DNA of 64,000 nucleotides from an uncultured Pelagibacteraceae bacterium (lineage in GTDB: Bacteria; Pseudomonadota; Alphaproteobacteria; Pelagibacterales; Pelagibacteraceae), in the NCBI GenBank assembly GCA_902575835.1, contig CACGSX010000001.1:82065-146064 (forward strand), given 5' to 3'. Within the stretch, counting starts at the first letter, position 1; each line of letters starts with the position of its first letter. The notes beneath the pieces are model-generated. The model was not told where the DNA came from. It was given only the letters and a program-made list of their open reading frames with translations, and did no database searches. Shown piece by piece: positions 10,279 to 19,573 of this stretch. A program made the translations under genes and the position numbers.

Positions 10279-11454
10279 TTAAATTAAATTACCAGCAACC
10301 CACTTATGAAAATGATGTGTTGGATTGTCCATCTTTGGAGAAAAATTACCACCATTATAAGCTGGAGAGTTTCTACCTATTTGCATACTTTGAATTATAT
10401 CTACATCTTCTTTTTGAATATCTTCCCATTGTTTGTGATTTTTTTGTCTTAGGGATTTATATTTTGTTGAATTTGCTGCTTCATCTCCTACATAATAAAT
10501 TTCCATATGTTCTATTGTAAACTCATGATTGATTGGCTCTAACCAATAAGCATAATAATGATCTTTGTGAATTCCTAACATTACATTTGGGAATAGCGCT
10601 ACATACTCAGCTATATTTTCCATATCTTTAGGCCAATTAGGAAAGCATGGAAACTTTTCATTTCCTTCAAACCTTGGATTATAAACCACTGTTCCTTGTC
10701 CGGCGAAACGATTTGGAAGACCTTGAATATGATAGTGATCTTCTAACTTTGAATAAGAATTTAATCCTGGATGAACCCAAGGCAAATGATAGCTTTCACA
10801 ATAATTTTCAATTGCAAATTTCCAATTACATTTTGCATCTAATTTAAAATAACCATAGTCGTTTGCATGATAAATTAAATCTCTATCTTTCAATGGCCAA
10901 AATTTTTCCCATCTTTCACTTAAAGGACTAATGTAATCCTCAAATGAAATTTCATTGTTGTTAATATTAATCATAATTAGATCTAACCAAATATATGATC
11001 TTATCTCTTTTAAATTACTTTTTGATTTATCAAATTCAGGTGTTTGATGAATATTCATGCCTCCTATATGAGGTGTAGCAACTAATTTACCTTCTAAATC
11101 ATAAGACCACGAATGATATGAGCATCTCATAACATTCCTAATTTTGCCAGCCTGTTTGACTAATTTTACTCCTCTATGACTACAAATATTATGGAAAACT
11201 TTAATTTCTTTATTCTTTGTTCTAACAATAAGTAAGGGTATTCCAAGTAAATCAATTGGTTTCACATCACCTTCATCTGGAATTGAACTTCCAACTCCAA
11301 TTACGATCCACTTATCTTCAAATAATTTTTTTCTTTCAATTAAAGTATATTCTTTACTGATGTAACATTCATTTGGTAAACCATGAGCTTCACTAATTGG
11401 TTTAGATACAATATCTAACTTTTGTTTATCTATAATATTGTAAATTTCTGACAT
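10279..11454 (-). CDS. Rieske 2Fe-2S aromatic-ring-hydroxylating-type oxygenase alpha subunit (betaine/choline monooxygenase-like)
   Basis: Rieske CSHRG...CSYHSWSYDLEG, mononuclear Fe motif NWKFAIENYCESYHLPWVH. Confidence 0.88.
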   Translation of the reverse strand: MSEIYNIIDKQKLDIVSKPISEAHGLPNECYISKEYTLIERKKLFEDKWIVIGVGSSIPDEGDVKPIDLLGIPLLIVRTKNKEIKVFHNICSHRGVKLVKQAGKIRNVMRCSYHSWSYDLEGKLVATPHIGGMNIHQTPEFDKSKSNLKEIRSYIWLDLIMININNNEISFEDYISPLSERWEKFWPLKDRDLIYHANDYGYFKLDAKCNWKFAIENYCESYHLPWVHPGLNSYSKLEDHYHIQGLPNRFAGQGTVVYNPRFEGNEKFPCFPNWPKDMENIAEYVALFPNVMLGIHKDHYYAYWLEPINHEFTIEHMEIYYVGDEAANSTKYKSLRQKNHKQWEDIQKEDVDIIQSMQIGRNSPAYNGGNFSPKMDNPTHHFHKWVAGNLI

Positions 11455-11457
11455 GGT

Positions 11458-12087
11458 TTATTTTATCACTTGATATAACCCTAACCAAGCATTTACGTCT
11501 TTGCTCGCAATGTAATCTGATTTAAAAAATTTTATTTCTTTCCATTTATTTTGCTCTTTAAGTTGTTCAATTTTTTTATCAAAACCATATTCTTCATGTA
11601 TTCCCTCATTAATAGTAAAACATATAAATCCATCATTCTTTGTAATCCTGATAAATTCCTCTAAAGCTGGTGGCTTTACATGTCCAAAAGTAAATGTACC
11701 AACACACATAACAGAGTCATATTCGTTGTCTTTTTTATTAATGGGTTTATTCAAGTCTATTTGTTCAAGCTCTTCATAAAGGTCATTTGGTACTAATTCT
11801 AATAACTTTTTTGAAAGATCTGCCCCATGAAAATTTTTAAAACCATATTTTTTTAATTCGACACCCACCAATCCAGTTCCACAACCAGCATCATAAATTT
11901 TTGCATCTTTGTTTTTTTGGAATTCTGAGAATACTTTTGTAGTTTCTTTTGGTCCTGTGTAATTCCAATCGACCATATCCTTGTCATATTTATTACCATC
12001 ACCCCACTCATCGTAATATTTCATTACTTGATCGGTGTCTTTTAACTTATAAATGGGAATTTTGTTACCTACGTCTTTTTGCGCCAT
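11458..12087 (-). CDS. Class I SAM-dependent methyltransferase (METTL27/WBSCR27-like)
   Basis: IYDAGCGTGLVGVELKKYGFKNFHGADLSKKLLE SAM-binding motif. Confidence 0.85.
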   Translation of the reverse strand: MAQKDVGNKIPIYKLKDTDQVMKYYDEWGDGNKYDKDMVDWNYTGPKETTKVFSEFQKNKDAKIYDAGCGTGLVGVELKKYGFKNFHGADLSKKLLELVPNDLYEELEQIDLNKPINKKDNEYDSVMCVGTFTFGHVKPPALEEFIRITKNDGFICFTINEGIHEEYGFDKKIEQLKEQNKWKEIKFFKSDYIASKDVNAWLGLYQVIK

Positions 12088-12095
12088 GATAAAAC

Positions 12096-13058
12096 TTACT
12101 TCACTTTTAATAAAAAAACTCCAAAATAATTTTTTTTATCTGCAAAATATTTTAAGACTTTAAAGCCTGATTTATTAACTAATTTAATAAAGTTATTTTT
12201 TGAATATTTATGAGAATTTTCAGTATGGATGCTTTCACCTTTAGTAAATTTAATATTCTTTCTATTAATTTTTAACATGAAATTTTTCTTTGAAATAAGA
12301 TGCATTTCAACTCTGTTTTTTTTTAAATTATAGAATGCTTTATGATCAAAATTTTTAGTTTGAAAATTTGAATTACAAATTTTGTTTACTACATTTAATA
12401 TATTTTTATTAAATTTTGCTGTAACTCCCAATTTATCATTGTAAGCATTTTCAAGAGTTTTCTTATTTTTGATCAAATCAACCCCAATTACTAAATAAGA
12501 ATTTTTGCCTATGATTTTTGAAAAATTTTTTAATATTTTTTTTGCATTTTTGGGTAAATAATTTCCTATGGTAGATCCTGGAAAAAAACTGACTATTTTT
12601 TTTTTATTTTTTAAAATTTTATTTAATCTATTGGTCTGACTAAAGTCAGCACGTATTGCTGTTACTTTTAAATCTGAGAATTTTTTTGCAATTATTGATG
12701 CATTTTCAAACAAATATTCCTTACTAATATCTATAGGAATATATTCTTTGGGTTTGCTTAATGATTTTATAAATTTGTTGATTTTTTTATTTGAGCCACT
12801 TCCGAATTCTACAATTGTTGAATGAATTGGTAATTTCTTTCTTATCTCTTTTTGTAAGTTACCAAGTATTTCTAACTCTTTATTTGTTGGGTAATATTCT
12901 TTGAGGTTTGTAATTTTATTAAATAACTTTGAACCTTTTTCATCATAAAAATATTTAGGTAATAAATATTTTTGTTTTTTATTTAATAATCCTTGTAAGA
13001 TTAATTTTTTATCGTCTTGAATTTGATTGTTTATGTTTATTAATTTTAAATTAGTCAC
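12096..13058 (-). CDS. egtD: L-histidine N-alpha-methyltransferase, ergothioneine biosynthesis
   Basis: LLPKYFYDEKGSKLFNKITNLKEYYPTNKELEIL, EFGSGSNKKI, YIPIDISKEYL, FFPGSTIGNY motifs; one-base overlap with egtB. Confidence 0.9.
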   Translation of the reverse strand: MTNLKLININNQIQDDKKLILQGLLNKKQKYLLPKYFYDEKGSKLFNKITNLKEYYPTNKELEILGNLQKEIRKKLPIHSTIVEFGSGSNKKINKFIKSLSKPKEYIPIDISKEYLFENASIIAKKFSDLKVTAIRADFSQTNRLNKILKNKKKIVSFFPGSTIGNYLPKNAKKILKNFSKIIGKNSYLVIGVDLIKNKKTLENAYNDKLGVTAKFNKNILNVVNKICNSNFQTKNFDHKAFYNLKKNRVEMHLISKKNFMLKINRKNIKFTKGESIHTENSHKYSKNNFIKLVNKSGFKVLKYFADKKNYFGVFLLKVK

Positions 13059-14275
13059 TAGATGTCATCAGCTAGTCTGACACCACAAAACTGCCAAGTA
13101 TCGCTTGGGTAAAAGAAATTTCTATAAGATGCTCTGATATGATTAATAGATGTAGAATGTGAGCCGCCCTTCAAGACAAACTGATTGCACATAAACTTAT
13201 TATTATATTCTCCTAGATTTCCTTCATATGGTTTATATTTTTTATAAGGCGTGTAATTACTGCTTGTCCATGCCCATAAATTTCCATAAACATCGTCTGC
13301 TTTTTCTTCAACTTCATGAAAAATTTTATTTTCTAAAAAATTACCTTTTTTCTCAGATTGTTTTAAAAAATATTCTAGTTCAAATTCAGTTGGTAATCTT
13401 TTGTTTTTGTATCTTGCAAAAGCATCCGCTTCATAGAAACTTATATGAGAAACTGGTTTTTCATTATCAATTTTTTTTACACCATTTAATGTAAAATAAT
13501 TATTATTATCTATCCAATAAATTGGTCTTTCTAATTTATTATTATTTACAAAATCCCATCCATCAGATAACCAATACTCATGGTTTTTATATCCGCCATC
13601 ATCAATGAATTCTTTCCATTCTCCATTAGTAATAAATGAATATATTTTAAAAGGATCTAATTGTATTTCTGATACTGGTAATTCGTTATCGTAACAAAAA
13701 ATATCCTCATTGTTTCCATATTTAAATTTTTTACTAGTTTCTAATTTCAATTCATTTTCTTCTTTAGCAGTTGGTTTATCATTGTTAGAATTATAAGTCG
13801 GCATCAATGGATTGTTGAAAAAAATATTTTTAATATCCATTAACATTAATTCTTGATGCTGTTGTTCGTGATTTGAACCTAGTTCAACTAAAAATGATGT
13901 TCTATTATTTTTTGTCCTTTTTAAAAAATCAATAATATTTTCAGTTACATAATGTCTGTATTTTACAACATCTTTTAAGATGGGTCTATTTAGTGAACCT
14001 CTCTTATTTCGAGGATTGTACTCACCTACAGAATTGTAATAAGAATTAAATATGTAATTATAATCCTTGTTAAATGGTTTGTAACTTTCATCCAATTCTG
14101 ACAATATGAATTTTTCGAAGAACCATGTGGTGTGACCAAGATGCCACTTAAGAGGACTAACATTTTTGCTGGGCTGTATGACCATATCCTCAGCCTCTAA
14201 GTTCTCACATAGAGATAGAGTTTGTTGTCTTGTTTTGGAGAATAATTCTGTAATTTGAGATAATTTATTTTCCAT
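13058..14275 (-). CDS. egtB: Ergothioneine biosynthesis sulfoxide synthase-like protein (DinB + FGE-sulfatase domains)
   Basis: PLKWHLGHTTWFFEKFIL, NHEQQHQELMLMDIKN (iron-binding HxxxH), C-terminal FGE fold ..GGSHSTSINHIRASYRNFFYPSDTWQFCGVRLADD. Confidence 0.9.
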   Translation of the reverse strand: MENKLSQITELFSKTRQQTLSLCENLEAEDMVIQPSKNVSPLKWHLGHTTWFFEKFILSELDESYKPFNKDYNYIFNSYYNSVGEYNPRNKRGSLNRPILKDVVKYRHYVTENIIDFLKRTKNNRTSFLVELGSNHEQQHQELMLMDIKNIFFNNPLMPTYNSNNDKPTAKEENELKLETSKKFKYGNNEDIFCYDNELPVSEIQLDPFKIYSFITNGEWKEFIDDGGYKNHEYWLSDGWDFVNNNKLERPIYWIDNNNYFTLNGVKKIDNEKPVSHISFYEADAFARYKNKRLPTEFELEYFLKQSEKKGNFLENKIFHEVEEKADDVYGNLWAWTSSNYTPYKKYKPYEGNLGEYNNKFMCNQFVLKGGSHSTSINHIRASYRNFFYPSDTWQFCGVRLADDI

Positions 14276-14379
14276 GACTAAATTTAATTAAATTTTCAGA
14301 TCATGACAATGGGTTACAATGTGTTCATCTGTTTAATATTTTTATAGACACGGAATATAAAATAATTAAGAATTTACTT

Positions 14380-15108
14380 ATGAATTTTTCTTTAGAAATA
14401 GGTCCTAAAACTGATTTAAGCACGTTGCCAAAGGTAAAAGATGTTTATGTTACAATGCTACCTGGGGGTGATTATAAAGAGACAGCTCAACAGTCTGGAG
14501 AGTTAGTTAAAGAGGGATTTAATCCAGTTCCTCACTTCCCTGCAAGGTCAATAAATGATGAAAATCAGCTGAAAGATTATGTTTCTAGATGTAAAGATTT
14601 GGGTGTTAAGCAGGTCTTGGTGATAGGTGGAAGTCGTGACCCGATCGGAAAATTTGATAGCTCATATCAAATGCTAGAGACAGGGTTTTTTGATGGTATT
14701 AAGATTGGAATTGCTGGACATCCCGAGGGGAGTCCTGATATATCCGACTCTGATTTAGAAAAAGCTATGATAGATAAAAAGCCTTATGCTGATTATATAG
14801 TTACACAATGGCTAATGGATACTCAGCCTATTATAGATTTTATCTCAAAACAAACAATACCAGTTCATGTTGGAATAACTGGGCCAATGAAAATATCTAG
14901 CTTAATTAAATTTGCTAATATTGTAGGGGCAAAAAATTCCATTAACTTTCTTAAATCTAATTTTAGTAAGGCGTTAGATTTATTGAAACCTAAAGACCCT
15001 AATGATTTAATTGGGAAAGTTAAATCACATACTGATTATTTCCACATTTATACATTCGGCGGCTTGAAGGAAACTAACAAGTGGTTGAAGGAGAATAACT
15101 ATGTCTAA
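14380..15108 (+). CDS. Short methylenetetrahydrofolate reductase-like protein
   Basis: MetF-like TIM barrel: LSLEIGP/VYVTMLPGGDYKET, VPHFPARS, VLVIGGSRDP, IGIAGHPEGSPD, IVTQWLMD...; 242 aa. Confidence 0.82.
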   Translation: MNFSLEIGPKTDLSTLPKVKDVYVTMLPGGDYKETAQQSGELVKEGFNPVPHFPARSINDENQLKDYVSRCKDLGVKQVLVIGGSRDPIGKFDSSYQMLETGFFDGIKIGIAGHPEGSPDISDSDLEKAMIDKKPYADYIVTQWLMDTQPIIDFISKQTIPVHVGITGPMKISSLIKFANIVGAKNSINFLKSNFSKALDLLKPKDPNDLIGKVKSHTDYFHIYTFGGLKETNKWLKENNYV

Positions 15109-16456
15109 TGAATTTGACTATAGTAAACTAAGACATACAACATCAGTAGATCAGTCTGATAGAAAAGTACCATACAATTTAAGACAAAGCGGACCTACTA
15201 AAGTTGAAATGCTAATATCAACAAGAGTAAGGAAGTCTCCATACTGGCATTTATCAATGAAAGCAGGATGTTGGAGAGCAACTGTATATAACAGAATTTA
15301 TCATCCAAGAGGTTATGTTAAACCTGAAGATGGTGGTGCAATGGTGGAATACGAAGCAATTAAAAACCATGTAACAATGTGGAATGTTGCAGTTGAAAGA
15401 CAAATACAAGTTAAAGGACCAGATGCAGAAAAATTTGTTGATTATGTAATTACAAGAGATGCTACAAAAATTTCTCCAATGAGAGGAAGATATGTAATTT
15501 TGTGTAATGCATATGGAGGAGTATTAAATGATCCTATTCTTTTAAGAATATCTAAAGATGAATTTTGGTTTAGTTTATCAGATAGTGATATTGGATTATA
15601 TTTGCAAGGAGTAAATGCAGATGAAAGGTTTAATGTTCAAATTAATGAAATAGATGCTTGTCCTGTACAAATTCAAGGTCCTAAAGCAAAAGCTTTAATG
15701 AAAGATCTTTGTGGAAGTGAAGTTGACATAGACAACATGCCTTTTTATGGATTGGCGTCTGCAAAAGTTGGTGGAAGAAGTTGTATTATTTCTCAAACAG
15801 GTTTTTCAGGCGAGTCTGGATTTGAAATATATTTAAGAGAAGCAACTTTATATGCCGAAGATATGTGGAATGCTGTTCTTGAAGCAGGTAAAAAACATAA
15901 CTTAATGGTGATTGCTCCTGCACACCATAGAAGAATTCAGGCTGGAATTCTTTCATGGGGACAAGATATGGATCATGAGCATAATCCTTTTCAATGTAAT
16001 CTTGGATATCAAGTTTCTTTATCTGGAAAAGGTGAATGGAATAAAAAAGGTGATTATGTTGGTAAAAAAGCCCTCGAGAAAATGAAAGCTGATTTAAAAG
16101 CAGGTCATAAACCTTACAAGCTTCAATTAGTTGGACTTGAATTAGGTGGAAAACCTATTGAAGAATACGCTCCAGATTTTTGGTTAATTTCAGAAAATGG
16201 CAGTGAGCCTGTAGGATTTGTAACTTCTCCTTGGTATCACCCAGAAAAAGGGAAAAATATTGCTATGGGATATGTACCTTTTGATGGCACGCTGAATGCA
16301 AATGGTTTTCCAAGAGGTAAAGTTGGATCGAAATTTAAAGTCCACCTACCAGAAAAATATTCTGATAAACCTGGGGAACCAGTTGATGCAGTTGTAGTTG
16401 ATATTCCATTTACAGAATCTTACAACGCAAATACAAGAGAAGTAGTCAGCAAGTGA
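15101..16456 (+). CDS. DmdA/GcvT-family THF-dependent demethylase, substrate unknown
   Basis: 451 aa; VERQIQVKGPDAEKFVDYVITRDATKISPMRGRYVILCNAYGGVLNDPILLRISKDEFWFSLSDSD resembles DmdA; 8-nt overlap with upstream MTHFR. Confidence 0.82.
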   Translation: MSNEFDYSKLRHTTSVDQSDRKVPYNLRQSGPTKVEMLISTRVRKSPYWHLSMKAGCWRATVYNRIYHPRGYVKPEDGGAMVEYEAIKNHVTMWNVAVERQIQVKGPDAEKFVDYVITRDATKISPMRGRYVILCNAYGGVLNDPILLRISKDEFWFSLSDSDIGLYLQGVNADERFNVQINEIDACPVQIQGPKAKALMKDLCGSEVDIDNMPFYGLASAKVGGRSCIISQTGFSGESGFEIYLREATLYAEDMWNAVLEAGKKHNLMVIAPAHHRRIQAGILSWGQDMDHEHNPFQCNLGYQVSLSGKGEWNKKGDYVGKKALEKMKADLKAGHKPYKLQLVGLELGGKPIEEYAPDFWLISENGSEPVGFVTSPWYHPEKGKNIAMGYVPFDGTLNANGFPRGKVGSKFKVHLPEKYSDKPGEPVDAVVVDIPFTESYNANTREVVSK

Positions 16457-16469
16457 TAAAAATTTTTTT

Positions 16470-16492
16470 AGGGGGAATTTAATTCCCCCTAA
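16470..16492. terminator. Inverted repeat/hairpin after the DmdA-like gene
   Basis: gggggaatttaattccccc perfect dyad flanked by ttta/taaa; no clear downstream T-tract on + strand. Confidence 0.45.
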
Positions 16493-16494
16493 AT

Positions 16495-16602
16495 ATGACG
16501 AAAACCTTTTTCATAGTTGTTTGCATTATAATCGCTATTGCTCTAATAATATTCCCATTAATCGTTTCATATAAGGCGCAAAAAAAAAATAAAGATAATT
16601 AA
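16495..16602 (+). CDS. 35-aa single-pass membrane microprotein candidate
   Basis: MTKTFFIVVCIIIAIALIIFPLIVSYKAQKKNKDN*, stop overlaps next start as TAATG. Confidence 0.55.
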   Translation: MTKTFFIVVCIIIAIALIIFPLIVSYKAQKKNKDN

Positions 16603-17147
16603 TGTTTGCTCAGTTTTTAGAAATTGTTTTTAAATCGTTAAAGCTTGATAAAACTCTTTATAGAACTCCAAGATATTATGGAGAAGCTGGAATTTATTTT
16701 GCAATTCTTATCATGATTTTAGATGGGGTTGCTGGTGCTATCGCAGCGAACACAATTGTTAAAACGTCTGTTGGTATATCTGGTTTAACAGCATTATTAA
16801 CTTGGCTGGTGTGGGCAATTTTTATATTTGTAATTGGAGTTAAAATTTTTCCTGATAAAGATAGAAAAATTCCATTTAAAAGAGTTCTTATAGCTGTTGG
16901 GTACGCACACGCTCCAGGACTGATAAGATTTTTTGCTGTCACACCAGAGCTAGTGCTTTTAATTATTTTTCTTACTCAATTTTGGATATTTGCTTCATTG
17001 ATCATTGCAACAAGACATATTTTAAATTTAAAATCAAATTTAAAGGCTTTTGGCATTGTATTTTTATCTTTTCTAATAATCTCTTTCTTAACAATTTCAT
17101 TTGTAATGACAAAAATTAATTCATTACCTATTAGTACAAATATTTAA
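16602..17147 (+). CDS. Yip1-family-like multi-pass membrane protein
   Basis: Five-ish hydrophobic segments; KRVLIAVGYAHAPGLIRFFAV Yip1-like motif. Confidence 0.65.
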   Translation: MFAQFLEIVFKSLKLDKTLYRTPRYYGEAGIYFAILIMILDGVAGAIAANTIVKTSVGISGLTALLTWLVWAIFIFVIGVKIFPDKDRKIPFKRVLIAVGYAHAPGLIRFFAVTPELVLLIIFLTQFWIFASLIIATRHILNLKSNLKAFGIVFLSFLIISFLTISFVMTKINSLPISTNI

Positions 17148-17311
17148 AGTGGAAATAAAGTTTTTGATGTTCTGCAGGAGTTACAAAGTTTATATCCAGT
17201 GAGTATTAAATTTTGAGTTACTGTCTCATCTTCTTTTTTACATTCATCACAAATATCATTTAATTCATTATTATCTGATTTGCCTGATTTATATTCAAAG
17301 TTATCAGTCAT
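17144..17311 (-). CDS. 55-aa zinc-ribbon-like small protein
   Basis: MTDNFEYKSGKSDNNELNDICDECKKEDETVTQNLILTGYKLCNSCRTSKTLFPL*: CxxC...CxxC; overlaps next gene start by 8 nt; below ORF-track length cutoff. Confidence 0.6.
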   Translation of the reverse strand: MTDNFEYKSGKSDNNELNDICDECKKEDETVTQNLILTGYKLCNSCRTSKTLFPL

Positions 17312-17912
17312 TATCTGTTAATCCTGCTCCTGCGGTTTTTTGCTTTAACTCATCTGTTTCTTCCACAAATGTTTTTTCAGATAATTTTGTTAATTCTTTC
17401 CAATCTTCTTCAGAAAAATTATTCTTATTTTCTAAAAATTGAATTTTGATTACATCAGCTTTTTCTACAACCTCACTACTTAAGTAATTTGAATAAATTG
17501 ATTGATTAAAATTTAATAAAAATTCTTTTTGATCTATCTTTAAAAAAATTCTCTTTCCTGTTATTTCCGAAGATCTGCTGACAAACGGCAAAAATATCAA
17601 TGGGTAAGCCATTTTTTCAATTTCTATATCATTTAGTTCTTGGATAGAGATCGATTGATCAAAAAAACTTAATCCAAGTTTAATCGGACAGTAAAAGTTT
17701 TGAGGTCTGTTGCTTTTGTTAAAAGATTGGCAATTTTCAAACTTCTCATTATTAAAAATCTTAAAATATTGGTTTATGTTTTTTATTCCTGGTAAACCAA
17801 ATAACTCGAGTTGTTTAATGTTCTTTCCTATTTCTTCTGCAACTCCCCAGGAGAAACCTTTAGCTTTTGTTGAACGTTTAACAATCGTGTCAATTTCACT
17901 ATAACTTCTCAT
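17304..17912 (-). CDS. DUF3726-like protein of unknown function
   Basis: EIDTIVKRSTKAKGFSWGVAEEIGKNIKQLELFGLPGI pattern; 202 aa. Confidence 0.6.
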   Translation of the reverse strand: MRSYSEIDTIVKRSTKAKGFSWGVAEEIGKNIKQLELFGLPGIKNINQYFKIFNNEKFENCQSFNKSNRPQNFYCPIKLGLSFFDQSISIQELNDIEIEKMAYPLIFLPFVSRSSEITGKRIFLKIDQKEFLLNFNQSIYSNYLSSEVVEKADVIKIQFLENKNNFSEEDWKELTKLSEKTFVEETDELKQKTAGAGLTDND

Positions 17913-17920
17913 TAATTACT

Positions 17921-19573
17921 TTAATTATACATCCAATATGGATTAAATGAATTAAGTTCATCTGGTAATGGAGCTCCTTGAAACATACAAATCCTTAACC
18001 ATTTGTCAGATCTTGGATCAAACTTTACTGCCCCAAAAAAAGATAATTTAAGTCTTAACATATCTATAGGAACTAATTTTGAGCCGATAGTGTTATCTTG
18101 AATTTCAGAATATGGATATTTCTCTGTTATAAACACTCTTCTTACAATATGTCTTAAATCATTGTTCTGTACTAAAAATTTACCAATCTTTAAGCTGTTT
18201 TTTAAATTAAAAATAGTTTCATAAAGTTTTTTTATATCTCTAGCAATAGCCGTAGGCTGCTCGAGTTCTGAACCAATATCTTCAAACCGATTTCCAATCC
18301 TAGGTTCTTCTTTATTTTTTGATATGAACCAAAATTTTTTATTATTTTCATTTTTTGAAAAATCAATTTTTAAAATATCTGAATAATTTTTCTCAATTAT
18401 TTCTCTTAGGTCATTTATAGTTCTGTCTACAGGTATATTAAAACTACTATCCTCGTCTGAACTCATTTGAGAAATTAAAGGATCAGTTATTTCATTATAT
18501 GGCTCCATCATTATAGAAACTAAATACTCAATTCCTTCTTCAGATAAATTTTCCTCTGCCCAGTTATATAATTTATCAAATATATAAAAATTTGATTTAT
18601 CAATATTATCTTTCAAATAATTAATTAAATTTTGTAAATCATTAATTAAATTGTTTATTTTTTTCGTTTGGTATTCGCTATCAGTATTCCATGAAGTTAC
18701 ATTTTTTAAAGATTTTGTTAAACAATTGTAAAAAATTTTAAACTCTTCTTCTGATACTTTTTCTATTTCTCTTATTTTTTTTAAAGCTGTCTCTTTAGCT
18801 AGAATCCAATTATTTAATAACGAAGGGTGGTTAACAATAAATGGTGCCATTCCTAATCCAGTTGAATTTCCAATTCCTAAATTTCTGCAAATATCCAAGT
18901 CTAATTCTACAGCATCTTTAGGATTTTTATGTTTTGCTATATGATTGACTTGATCGAAAGTGAATTGTCTTACAAGGTAAACTAACATCATTTCCAATCT
19001 AAAAGGACCATTTATTTCATCTCTATTTTTAATTCTAAACCTGTCTGCTAATCCAAATTTTCCTGAACCGTATACTGCAGTTGTTCTGTACAAATATCCA
19101 ACTTTTGAAAGCTCATTAGTATTGGGCTGGATACCTTTTGATAAACACTCAACCACATAATTAAATGCTCTAACTGACCTATTTGCTCTTGAGAGAGTTA
19201 GTTCTTTATAAGAAAGTCTTCCTACTTCTTGTTTAGGAACATTTTGTGAAAGTCTATCAATATCAATTTTTGAAGGAATGCCATCATACAAAGCAAATGC
19301 AGCATCCCATTTAGTTGCTATTACTCTATCAGATCTTTCATCATCTTTAAGCTTATTGGCAAAACAAACTAGAGAATATGTTTTTTTATCTTTTGAAAAT
19401 GAATAAATAGCGACTCCATATCCCCTATCATTCATGTCAAACAAATCTCTGTTATATTTCCAATCTTTGAACTCATTTAAAAATGATCTTAGAAAAGATA
19501 ATTTAGATTGATGAAACGATCCAAGCCTGGAAAGTTTCATTACAATTTTAGGATCTCTTAATGGAACTTGCAT
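17921..19573 (-). CDS. 550-aa conserved-looking hypothetical protein
   Basis: Long uninterrupted ORF abutting dipeptidase; no family recognised. Confidence 0.75.
   Translation of the reverse strand: MQVPLRDPKIVMKLSRLGSFHQSKLSFLRSFLNEFKDWKYNRDLFDMNDRGYGVAIYSFSKDKKTYSLVCFANKLKDDERSDRVIATKWDAAFALYDGIPSKIDIDRLSQNVPKQEVGRLSYKELTLSRANRSVRAFNYVVECLSKGIQPNTNELSKVGYLYRTTAVYGSGKFGLADRFRIKNRDEINGPFRLEMMLVYLVRQFTFDQVNHIAKHKNPKDAVELDLDICRNLGIGNSTGLGMAPFIVNHPSLLNNWILAKETALKKIREIEKVSEEEFKIFYNCLTKSLKNVTSWNTDSEYQTKKINNLINDLQNLINYLKDNIDKSNFYIFDKLYNWAEENLSEEGIEYLVSIMMEPYNEITDPLISQMSSDEDSSFNIPVDRTINDLREIIEKNYSDILKIDFSKNENNKKFWFISKNKEEPRIGNRFEDIGSELEQPTAIARDIKKLYETIFNLKNSLKIGKFLVQNNDLRHIVRRVFITEKYPYSEIQDNTIGSKLVPIDMLRLKLSFFGAVKFDPRSDKWLRICMFQGAPLPDELNSFNPYWMYN

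Noticed and set aside
9539-10847. Plus-strand ORFs 9539-9775, 10317-10520, 10647-10847
   Set aside because: Antisense to the nucleotidyltransferase and Rieske genes, no recognisable domains
13058-14275. SenA (selenoneine synthase) instead of EgtB
   Set aside because: No SenB-like glycosyltransferase or SelD-like gene in the neighbourhood; egtD adjacency favours ergothioneine
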